DNA from: Pelagicoccus albus
GTDB lineage: Bacteria; Verrucomicrobiota; Verrucomicrobiia; Opitutales; Opitutaceae
Assembly (NCBI RefSeq): GCF_014230145.1
Contig: NZ_JACHVC010000013.1
Span: forward strand, 620,001 to 684,000
Direction: 5' to 3'
Length of the DNA: 64,000 nucleotides
In this document: positions 44,564-52,566 of the stretch, piece by piece
Layout of the letters: each line of letters opens with the position of its first letter
How positions within the stretch are numbered: the first letter of the stretch is position 1
Notes under the pieces: generated by a model
Databases searched by the model: none
The model's input: only the letters and a program-made list of their open reading frames with translations
Told to the model about the DNA's origin: nothing
Translations under genes and position numbers: made by a program

Positions 44564-45651
44564 GAACCACCCGAATCCTATCCTGCGAAGATATCGGCGA
44601 AATTGTTGGTAGCGTCGGCATCGATGCTTTGCTTGATCGACTCATAGCTCGTTTGGAAACTGCCTTCAAGGAACTCGACTCGCAAAACGCGGTGATCCCA
44701 CCTCGAACCGGTATACACTACCAGAATCCGGATTTGGGGTTACTGGAATGGATGCCTGCCTCCATAGGAAAAGGTTTGGCCTCCCTAAAAGTCGTAGGCT
44801 ACCACCCGACCAACCCGGGCAAACGCAACCTACCAACGATCTTATCCAGTATCGGCCTTTTCGATACAACGACTGGTCACCTAAAATGCCTCGTCGACGG
44901 AACCTTCGCAACAGCTCTTCGGACCGGAGCCATGACTGCGATTGCGAGCAAATACATGGTTGAACCAAAAAACGGGATCGTGCTCGGAATCGTTGGCTCG
45001 GGAGCCCAAGCGGTTACCCAAATCCATGCCCTTTCTAGAGTCTTCGACATCGATCGCGTTCTCGCATGCGACATCGATCGATCGGCCGCCGATTCGCTTC
45101 AAGAGCGAATCCAGTTCACCGGTCTCAAAGTCGAAGTGGTTGAGTTGGAAGGATTGAAGCCGCTCCTTGAGAGCAGCGACATTCTCTGTACCTGTACTTC
45201 CGCCGATCCAGGATCAGGCCCGCTTTTCAACGATTTTTCGAATCGACCGAACCTGCACATTAACGCCGTCGGTTCGGATTTTCCGAACAAGATAGAACTC
45301 CCCATCTCACTCCTGAAACGCAGTTTCGTCTGCCCCGACTTCAAGCTTCAGGCTCAAGCCGAGGGAGAATGTCAGCAGCTACTTGAGCAAGAAATTGATA
45401 CCGAGCTGAGCGCTTTGCTCAATTCAGCCGATCTTCAAAACAAAGCCAAAGACCGATTAAGCGTATTCGATTCGACAGGACACGCCTACGCGGACTACGT
45501 GACAGCGTCCCTTTTTGAACAACTAGCCCAAGAGCTAGGGCTAGGACAGGAGCTTCAATTGGAAAGCATCCCCCAAGACCCTCGCGACCCCTACTCCTTT
45601 TTAGGGAAAGCCCTTTCCGCGGAGCGCACTCTTCATGAACTTCGAAATTAG
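44560..45651 (+). CDS. Ornithine cyclodeaminase/mu-crystallin family protein
   Basis: 363 residues. The NAD-binding motif is GIVGSGAQAVTQIHAL, preceded by GTFATALRTGAMTAIASKYM, the substrate-binding Arg/Lys region of this family. Ornithine cyclodeaminase turns L-ornithine into L-proline plus ammonia; relatives include alanine dehydrogenases and the SbnB enzyme of diaminopropionate synthesis. No SbnA partner is present, and the neighbouring prolyl-activating and prolyl-oxidising enzymes make supply of proline the best fit. The end overlaps the next gene by 17 bases. Confidence 0.82.
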   Translation: MRTTRILSCEDIGEIVGSVGIDALLDRLIARLETAFKELDSQNAVIPPRTGIHYQNPDLGLLEWMPASIGKGLASLKVVGYHPTNPGKRNLPTILSSIGLFDTTTGHLKCLVDGTFATALRTGAMTAIASKYMVEPKNGIVLGIVGSGAQAVTQIHALSRVFDIDRVLACDIDRSAADSLQERIQFTGLKVEVVELEGLKPLLESSDILCTCTSADPGSGPLFNDFSNRPNLHINAVGSDFPNKIELPISLLKRSFVCPDFKLQAQAEGECQQLLEQEIDTELSALLNSADLQNKAKDRLSVFDSTGHAYADYVTASLFEQLAQELGLGQELQLESIPQDPRDPYSFLGKALSAERTLHELRN

Positions 45652-46780
45652 CCCCCAACAAAAGGAGGTCCGCGAAGAAGCCATCGAAATCGGTTCGCGG
45701 CTTTTCGCTGATCTCCCTCCAAGATCGGACTCCGCTTCACACTTCGACGAAAGCGGCTGGAAGAAATTGTGCGACAGCGGTTTCGCTCACGGATTCATTC
45801 CCAAAGATCACGGCGGACGGGGCTGGGATACTCAGACGAAAGCCATCGCCCTTGAGGCCTTCGGCTTCGCTTGCGAGGATAATGGATTGGCACTGGGGTT
45901 CTCTGCTTTGGTCTGCACGATCTTGCCGCCTCTCATTACCTTTGGTAGCCAAGAGCAGATTTCAAAGTATCTGCCGCGGCTTTTGTCGGGAGAAACAATT
46001 GCCGCAGACTGCATTACAGAACCGCATGCGGGCTCAGACGCGATGGCCATGGAGAGCTTCGCTCAACGGAACGAATCGGGCTATCTGCTGAATGGAGAAA
46101 AAGCCTACATCGGCTTCGCCCCTGTCGCCGATCTCCTACTGGTCTACGCCAAGACTGATCCAAACGCAGGACCTTGGGGTTTGTCCGCCTTCCTCGTGGA
46201 CTGCCCAAATCCAGGTATTCACAAATCGGATAACATCGAAAAGCTCGGCCTACGAACTCTGCCGATGGGAGATTTGACCTTTACCGACTGCCAGATTTCC
46301 GAATCGGCTCGCCTCGGCGAAGAAGGCACGGGGCTCAGCTTGTTCAACGAATCGATGGAATGGGAGCGTGCCCTTATCCTCGCCTCTCAGGTGGGAGTAC
46401 TTGCCCGTCAATTGGAAGATACAGTGGAGTTCTCCAAAAAACGGAAACAGTTCAAGAAGCCGATATCCCAATTTCAAAGCGTATCCAACCGAATCGCGGA
46501 CATGCGTCTGAGACTGGAAAACTGCAAGCTGCACTTGTACCGATCTGCCTGGCTGATCGATCAAGGAAAGTCCATCGCTGCTGAGGCAGCTATGACCAAA
46601 CTTACAATCTCCGAAGCCTTTCTAGCTTCTAGCACGGATGCGATGCGTATCCACGGGGCTGTTGGATATTTAAGCGGATCGGCTACCGAGAGAAATCTGC
46701 GAGATTCAGTCGGCGGGGTTCTTTACGCAGGTACTTCGGATATACAGCGCAACCTTATCGCCCGCCTCACCGGGATCTAG
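45635..46780 (+). CDS. Acyl-CoA dehydrogenase family, probable L-prolyl-carrier dehydrogenase
   Basis: 381 residues with the acyl-CoA dehydrogenase fold. FAD-binding elements are DCITEPHAGSDAMAM and LNGEKAYIGFAPVADL. The catalytic base is probably Glu244 in ESMEWERALILA, the position used by isovaleryl-CoA-type and prolyl-carrier dehydrogenases. In pyoluteorin, clorobiocin and prodigiosin pathways (PltE, CloN3, PigA) such enzymes oxidise carrier-bound proline to pyrrole-2-carboxyl thioester. The combination with a discrete carrier and a free-standing adenylation enzyme here is the same. An ordinary fatty-acid role is unlikely in this setting. Confidence 0.85.
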   Translation: MNFEISPQQKEVREEAIEIGSRLFADLPPRSDSASHFDESGWKKLCDSGFAHGFIPKDHGGRGWDTQTKAIALEAFGFACEDNGLALGFSALVCTILPPLITFGSQEQISKYLPRLLSGETIAADCITEPHAGSDAMAMESFAQRNESGYLLNGEKAYIGFAPVADLLLVYAKTDPNAGPWGLSAFLVDCPNPGIHKSDNIEKLGLRTLPMGDLTFTDCQISESARLGEEGTGLSLFNESMEWERALILASQVGVLARQLEDTVEFSKKRKQFKKPISQFQSVSNRIADMRLRLENCKLHLYRSAWLIDQGKSIAAEAAMTKLTISEAFLASSTDAMRIHGAVGYLSGSATERNLRDSVGGVLYAGTSDIQRNLIARLTGI

Positions 46781-46787
46781 GATCTAC

Positions 46788-48374
46788 ATGCTGCAAACCT
46801 GCTTACATCAGTCGATCGAGCGCAATGCTCTAGAGCGTCCCGACAGCATCGCTTTCCGCTGCCGCGGAGATTTGCTTACCTACGCCCAGCTCTACACCGC
46901 TGCCTGCCAACTAGCCAATACCTTGCTAGAGCAAGGACTTTCGCCATTGGATCGTGTCGGCATCCACATGAATAAATCCCTCGAATTGCCGGTAGCTATT
47001 TACGGGATCTTGCTAGCTGGGGGCGTTTACGTGCCCATCGATGCCTCAGCCCCCCTTAACCGGATCGAATTCATAATTCAGGACTGCGGAATCCATTTCT
47101 TGGTTACCAACAAGGAAAAGCGGAGAACAATCGCATCGCTCGAGCAGAATCAAAAGCTCCCGTTAAGAACGGTAATCGGTATCCAACGCGACGATACCAT
47201 CCATCGGACCTATGTAGACTGGTGCTCCATTTACGACTCCGTTTCGGCGCCACCGGAGAATAAGGCAAAGGAGGATGACCTTGCCTACATCATGTATACT
47301 TCTGGGTCGACTGGCCTGCCCAAAGGTTTGATGCATACCCATCGCAGCGGTCTGGCCTACGCTCGGCACTCAGCGGACTTATACCAAGTGGTTCCCGAAG
47401 ATATTCTGGGGAATCATGCTCCGATCCATTTCGACATTTCGACATTCGAGCTTCTAACCGGTCCTTTCGTCGGAGCGACGACAGTTTTAATTCCCGAGGA
47501 GGAATTGATGTTTCCTGCCAGCCTGGCCCGTCTCATCGAACGCGAGCGGCTCACCTTTTGGTACTCGGTTCCGTTGGCTCTGACCCAGCTCGTACTTCGT
47601 GGAGAATGGGAAGGCCTCGACCTGAGTTCGCTCCGCTGGGTACTCTTCGGCGGAGAACCCTTCCCTCCTAAATACCTCAGTATGCTGATGGATCGCCTGC
47701 CTGGAGCAAGGTTCTGTAATGTGTACGGGCCGGCAGAAGTGAACCAATGCAGCTACTACCATGTCCCCGACAAGGAGAGTCTCTCCGATGAGCCAGTACC
47801 CATCGGCCATATTTGGGACGCCGCCCACCACTTGCTGCTGGATGACGAAAATCATCTGATCGAAAAGGAAGGTACCGGCGAGCTGCTGATAAGCGCCTCG
47901 ACAATGATGCAAGGGTACTGGGGACGATCAGACCTTAACGAGAAAGCATTTTTTCACGAAGAACCCGTATCCGGTTTCAAGCGACGCTACTATCGAACCG
48001 GCGACCTCATGCAGAGGGACCAGAACGGGATACTCCATTTTCTAGGCAGAAAGGACCGGCAGATTAAGCTGCGAGGCTACCGTATCGAACTCGACGAAAT
48101 CGAAGCTGCCTTTACGCAGCAACTGCAGGTCGAAGAAGCGGCAGCGATCGTCGTAGAAGATCCGCAGGGCGAAAAAACAATCGTAGCTTACTACAAGCCA
48201 TCGATTGGATCGAGCATCGACTCAAAGGAGCTTCTTAGTACTGCTAGAAAAAACCTACCAAGCTATGCTGTTCCCTCGCGTATTCTTAGCTTAGATACGT
48301 TTCCTCGTACAGGATCCGGAAAAATTGACCGAATTAAACTCGCCGAACTAGACAATGAACGAACCGTCTCCTAA
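46788..48374 (+). CDS. Free-standing adenylation enzyme, probable L-prolyl-AMP ligase
   Basis: 528 residues, a complete adenylation domain without carrier. The ATP loop is MYTSGSTGLPKGL, A7 is YRTGDLM and the catalytic Lys lies in A10 (RTGSGKIDRIKL). The segment SSLRWVLFGGEPFPPKYLSMLM followed by YGPAEVNQCSYYHV closely follows the PltF/PigI prolyl-ligase pattern. Pocket residues read by eye are D-I-F-Y-L-G-V-Q-C-K, sharing D, Y278, L299 and C331 with PltF. It should load L-proline onto the carrier at 44306. It overlaps the NRPS gene at 48355 by 20 bases. Confidence 0.85.
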   Translation: MLQTCLHQSIERNALERPDSIAFRCRGDLLTYAQLYTAACQLANTLLEQGLSPLDRVGIHMNKSLELPVAIYGILLAGGVYVPIDASAPLNRIEFIIQDCGIHFLVTNKEKRRTIASLEQNQKLPLRTVIGIQRDDTIHRTYVDWCSIYDSVSAPPENKAKEDDLAYIMYTSGSTGLPKGLMHTHRSGLAYARHSADLYQVVPEDILGNHAPIHFDISTFELLTGPFVGATTVLIPEEELMFPASLARLIERERLTFWYSVPLALTQLVLRGEWEGLDLSSLRWVLFGGEPFPPKYLSMLMDRLPGARFCNVYGPAEVNQCSYYHVPDKESLSDEPVPIGHIWDAAHHLLLDDENHLIEKEGTGELLISASTMMQGYWGRSDLNEKAFFHEEPVSGFKRRYYRTGDLMQRDQNGILHFLGRKDRQIKLRGYRIELDEIEAAFTQQLQVEEAAAIVVEDPQGEKTIVAYYKPSIGSSIDSKELLSTARKNLPSYAVPSRILSLDTFPRTGSGKIDRIKLAELDNERTVS

Positions 48375-51300
48375 CGGCAACAAGCCACTTAGTTCAATAA
48401 AGGCCGGTTCCGGACTGACCCATTCCCAGATTCAGATCTGGACAGGGCAACAGGTTCATCCTCAAAGCCCGTTCTGCAATATGGCTTTCGCCTATGTGAT
48501 CGACGGCAAGGTCGATGAGCAACGCTTTCAACGGGCGTGGAATCAGGTCATCGAGATGAATCCGGTTCTTCGATCTTCGATCCGCCTCGATTTCGGCTCT
48601 CCCAAACGGGAGGGGTTGGATACGCAAGCCTGCGCCACCCAACTCTTCGATTTTTCAGATCAGGCAGATCCAGAGGCAGCCTTCTACGAACTGGCTAAGC
48701 AGCAGTCCGCCACGCTGATGAAAATGGACGGGCCGCTCATCGAATCCAAGCTAGTGAAGCTGGCCGTAAATAGATACGGTTGGTTCCTGAACCAACATCA
48801 TCTGATTACCGATGCCTCTTCGACCATAGGGCTCTTCAAAGCGATTTCGTCGGCCTACTCCGCCGATCAAAAGGCCGAGACTTCAGCCCCCAAAAAACAG
48901 TATTTTGAAATAGCCGCCGAAAACGAAGCATCAGCGAGAGATACAGACTATTGGCTCAAAAAGGCGGAGCAGTTCCCGATCCGCAACAACCCAATATACG
49001 GACGGGAATCCGATCAAAATGTAACGTCCAGTGAGCGTATCCAAATAAATCTCACCGAAGAGCAATCCAAGGCCATAAGAGACCTGTCTGCTCACGAGTC
49101 CTTTGCCGCGTTTTTTCCAGACATATCGATTTACGCGGTCTTCTCAACGCTCCTCGCCGCCCTGCTGAATCGTGTTTCCTCCCAAGATAGAGTGTCCTTC
49201 GACTCGCCTGCCGGGAACCGCCCGAACCGAGCCTCAAAGAAATCGTTAGGATGTTTCATCGAAATGTTCCCATTGGACCTTGAGTTAGCAGACGAAGAAA
49301 CCTTCGCCTCTCTCGGTGCCAAGGCCTTGGCAGAAATCCAAGATTTTCTCAGCAACTCGGGACCGGGACTTAGCGCCCCTAGCGGAGCAACCACAAGCAA
49401 CGCGGTTTTGAATTACTTTCCGCAATCATTCGGCAACTTCGCCGACTTACCCGTAAAGGCAAACTGGATACACTCTGGACACATCGACGGTGTCTACGAC
49501 TTGAAGCTCCAAGTCCACGACTACAATGGAACCGGAGCATTCGTTATTCAATTCGACCTTAGCGATACAACTTTCTCTCAGTACGATAGGCGAAGGATCC
49601 CTGCCCACTTCATGGCCTTGCTCGCAGCGGCAACCAAGGCTCCCGATACGCAAATCGATCAGGTCGATATATTGACAAGCGAAGAACGCGAGCGAACCCT
49701 GGTGGAGTTCAACAACTGTTCTTCTCCTACTCGAAGCGGAGCCTCAACGGTCATCGATCTTATTGCGGAACACGTTGCTACTTCTCCGGATTCTACGGCC
49801 CTAAGAGAGGGTTCGAGATCCATGACTTACGGCGAACTCTGGCAAGCATCGGAAGTCGCCGCGAAAGGCATCCAAGCGAAGGTAGACGCCAGCAATGATT
49901 GCGTAGCCATTCTACTGCCACGCTCGCTCGAACTGGTTGTCGCAATACTAGGCTGTCTTCGAGCCGGTCAGGCCTATGCCCCCATTGATCCCAAATACCC
50001 GGCCAATCGGATTGAACGGATCATCCAAGACTCGGATACGCAATTAGTCATCGCGGAGGACCAGAAGCGAATTTCCGGAACAGCTACCCTATCTTGCGAA
50101 ACGCTGCAGAGCTTGCAGATAGCGGGTAAATCAATTTCGAGCGAATTGCCTAAAATAGGCCTCAAAGACCTCGCCTACGTCATTTACACCTCCGGTTCCA
50201 CTGGACAGCCAAAGGGGGTTGAGATTGAGCACGAGGGTCTGCTGGACTACATTCAATGGGCGGAGCGCGAATACGTCAGAGGCGAAAAGTTGGTCTACCC
50301 GCTTTTCACTTCGCTCGCTTTCGACCTCACCGTAACAAGCCTCTTCCTACCCTTCGTCACCGGTGGAAGCCTCGTTGTGTACCCACAACTTAATGACGCG
50401 GTGGATCACGGAGTTATTGACGTGATAAACGACAACGCGGTCGACTTCATAAAGCTGACCCCATCCCACCTCTCACTACTGAGAAACCTAGACCTTTCCC
50501 AATCAAAGATCCGCCGACTTGTTCTGGGTGGAGAGGATTTGAAACAGAGTCTCGCGGACGAAGTATGTAAACAGTTTCCACAAGCGGTCGAACTTTACAA
50601 CGAATACGGTCCGACCGAAGCCGTTGTTGGTTGCATGATACATCGCCATGAAATCGGTCACGAGGGCTTAAGCGTCCCAATTGGTCGCCCGGCCGACGGA
50701 GTTTCAATCCATCTGTTAAATAGTGCTGGCACGCCTGTTCCAGAGGGAACTCCTGGAGAGATCTTCATTGAACGGATTGGTTTAGCTCGAGGCTATCGCA
50801 ACGATCCGGAAAAGACGGCCTCGTCCTTTTTGGAGAGTTCGATCACCCAGGGTAGACGGACCTATAAAACAGGGGATCTGGCGAGGTTTTCACAGCGTGG
50901 CGAACTCTCCTACCTCGGCAGAATCGATAGCCAGATCAAACGCTCGGGCTTCAGAATCGAGTTGGGCGAAATCGAATCAGCCATAGCGAGCCATCCTGAA
51001 ATACGTTCGGCATATGTGACCCTAACAAAGCCAAACGCGGGTGTCACCGTTAACAAGGACGCAGCCCATTGCGTCCGCTGCGGCATCTCCTCCCAGTACC
51101 CTTCCATCGTCTTCAACGAGCAGGGAGTTTGCAGTGTTTGCAGTTCCTACGATTCCATCAAAGACGAGGCTCAAGCCTACTTCAAAAAGCCGGAGGAACT
51201 TAGGGAGCTCTTCGAATCAAGGCGTACTGAGAAAAACTCAGGCTACGACTGCATGGTCTTTTTCAGCGGCGGAAAGGACAGTGCCTACGCCTTGTGCCAA

Positions 51301-52566
51301 CTGGTGGATATGGGGCTAAGGGTATACGCCTTCACCTTGGACAATGGATACCTGTCCGAGCAGGCCATGGACAATATTCGTCGCGTGACCGAAGCCCTAG
51401 GAGTCGAGCACGAGTTCGCCCAGACCGAGTCCATGAACGAGATTTTCCGCGACAGCCTGACTCGTTTCTCAAATGTCTGCAACGGCTGCTTTAAGACAAT
51501 TTACACACTTGGCATCAACCGAGCCCATGAGCTTGGTATTCCAACTATAGTGACCGGACTTTCCCGCGGCCAATTCTTCGAAACACGATTGACCGAAAAT
51601 CTTTTTGTGGGCGGACGATTCAACCCGGAACAAGTCGATCTCGCCGTACTGGAGGCCCGCAAAAACTATCACCGTACCCAAGATGCGGTTACGCGTTGTT
51701 TGGACAATAGCTTGTTCGAAACTGACGACATTTTTGAAGAAATCATATTCGTCGACTTCTACCGCTACTGGAGTGCACCGTTGGAGGAGATCTACCGCTA
51801 CCTCTCAAAACGTGTCCCTTGGATCAAGCCATCCGATACTGGGCGTTCAACTAACTGCCGCGTGAACGATGTAGGGATCTACATCCACAACAAGGAGCGT
51901 GGCTTTCACAACTACGCCCTGCCCTACAGTTGGGACGTGCGTTTGGACCAAAAACGTCGCGACGAAGCGAAAGAGGAATTGGAAGACCACTTCGACACCG
52001 AAGAGGTCAAAACAATGCTGAGCGAAATCGGGTATGACGAAAACCGATTGGAAGCGGCAGAAGGAAAAGAACAGCTCGTCGCCTACTATGTATCCCCCGA
52101 TCCGATACCACCTTCTGAGCTAATATCGACTGTTGATAAATACCTGCCACCACAGCTTCGGCCTAACTACTTTGTACAAGTCCCAAGCATGCCATTGACT
52201 ACCAATGGTAAGATCGACGTCGCCGCTTTGCCCGCAATTGACCCGGAGAGTTCTGCTTCCAGCAAAGAACGCCTCCAACCAACAGGAGAAGTCGAAGAGC
52301 ATGTATTCGAAGTTTGGGCAACCCATCTCGGAACGCGTCAATTCGGGGTAGACGACAGCTTTTTCCAAATTGGCGGCGTTTCGCTGGCAGCCATGGAAAT
52401 AACGCTTCAACTCTGCAACGATTTCCAAATAGACCTTCCTCTGCAGAGCATCTTCCAATTTCCCACTGTCGCTCAATTGAGCGAGAAAATCGAAGAGATC
52501 ATCTTCAGTGAAATCGAGGGTATGGACCCGGAAGAAGTCGACAAGCTTCTTCAATCTGAGCAATGA
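48355..52566 (+). CDS. NRPS: C - A interrupted by PP-loop ATPase domain - PCP
   Basis: 1403 residues. The condensation domain (~20-440) has HHLITDASS at 148-156, catalytic His kept. The adenylation core follows, with YTSGSTGQPKG near 612, YKTGDLARF near 837 and GFRIELGEIE near 865. Residues ~897-1238 are a foreign domain: a four-Cys finger (CVRCG, then GVCSVC, ~906-928), the PP-loop SGGKDS at 971-976 with a DNGYLSEQAMDNI block, a later CNGC, and HNYALPYSWDVRL. This matches N-acetyl-sugar amidotransferases (WbpG/PseA/LegD). The adenylation domain then resumes (LVAYYV ~1242, TTNGKID). The PCP serine is Ser1343 (IGGVS). The pocket code by eye, D-L-T-K-V-G-E-V-G-K, is close to Asn. It probably joins pyrrole-2-carboxyl to Asn and remodels the side-chain amide. 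Confidence 0.9.
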   Translation: MNEPSPNGNKPLSSIKAGSGLTHSQIQIWTGQQVHPQSPFCNMAFAYVIDGKVDEQRFQRAWNQVIEMNPVLRSSIRLDFGSPKREGLDTQACATQLFDFSDQADPEAAFYELAKQQSATLMKMDGPLIESKLVKLAVNRYGWFLNQHHLITDASSTIGLFKAISSAYSADQKAETSAPKKQYFEIAAENEASARDTDYWLKKAEQFPIRNNPIYGRESDQNVTSSERIQINLTEEQSKAIRDLSAHESFAAFFPDISIYAVFSTLLAALLNRVSSQDRVSFDSPAGNRPNRASKKSLGCFIEMFPLDLELADEETFASLGAKALAEIQDFLSNSGPGLSAPSGATTSNAVLNYFPQSFGNFADLPVKANWIHSGHIDGVYDLKLQVHDYNGTGAFVIQFDLSDTTFSQYDRRRIPAHFMALLAAATKAPDTQIDQVDILTSEERERTLVEFNNCSSPTRSGASTVIDLIAEHVATSPDSTALREGSRSMTYGELWQASEVAAKGIQAKVDASNDCVAILLPRSLELVVAILGCLRAGQAYAPIDPKYPANRIERIIQDSDTQLVIAEDQKRISGTATLSCETLQSLQIAGKSISSELPKIGLKDLAYVIYTSGSTGQPKGVEIEHEGLLDYIQWAEREYVRGEKLVYPLFTSLAFDLTVTSLFLPFVTGGSLVVYPQLNDAVDHGVIDVINDNAVDFIKLTPSHLSLLRNLDLSQSKIRRLVLGGEDLKQSLADEVCKQFPQAVELYNEYGPTEAVVGCMIHRHEIGHEGLSVPIGRPADGVSIHLLNSAGTPVPEGTPGEIFIERIGLARGYRNDPEKTASSFLESSITQGRRTYKTGDLARFSQRGELSYLGRIDSQIKRSGFRIELGEIESAIASHPEIRSAYVTLTKPNAGVTVNKDAAHCVRCGISSQYPSIVFNEQGVCSVCSSYDSIKDEAQAYFKKPEELRELFESRRTEKNSGYDCMVFFSGGKDSAYALCQLVDMGLRVYAFTLDNGYLSEQAMDNIRRVTEALGVEHEFAQTESMNEIFRDSLTRFSNVCNGCFKTIYTLGINRAHELGIPTIVTGLSRGQFFETRLTENLFVGGRFNPEQVDLAVLEARKNYHRTQDAVTRCLDNSLFETDDIFEEIIFVDFYRYWSAPLEEIYRYLSKRVPWIKPSDTGRSTNCRVNDVGIYIHNKERGFHNYALPYSWDVRLDQKRRDEAKEELEDHFDTEEVKTMLSEIGYDENRLEAAEGKEQLVAYYVSPDPIPPSELISTVDKYLPPQLRPNYFVQVPSMPLTTNGKIDVAALPAIDPESSASSKERLQPTGEVEEHVFEVWATHLGTRQFGVDDSFFQIGGVSLAAMEITLQLCNDFQIDLPLQSIFQFPTVAQLSEKIEEIIFSEIEGMDPEEVDKLLQSEQ

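Noticed and set aside
46788-48374. Siderophore-type aryl acid (dihydroxybenzoate) adenylation enzyme
   Set aside because: The acidic Asp235 is kept and the GGEPFPPKYL and NQCSYYHV blocks follow prolyl ligases; no isochorismate genes are present.
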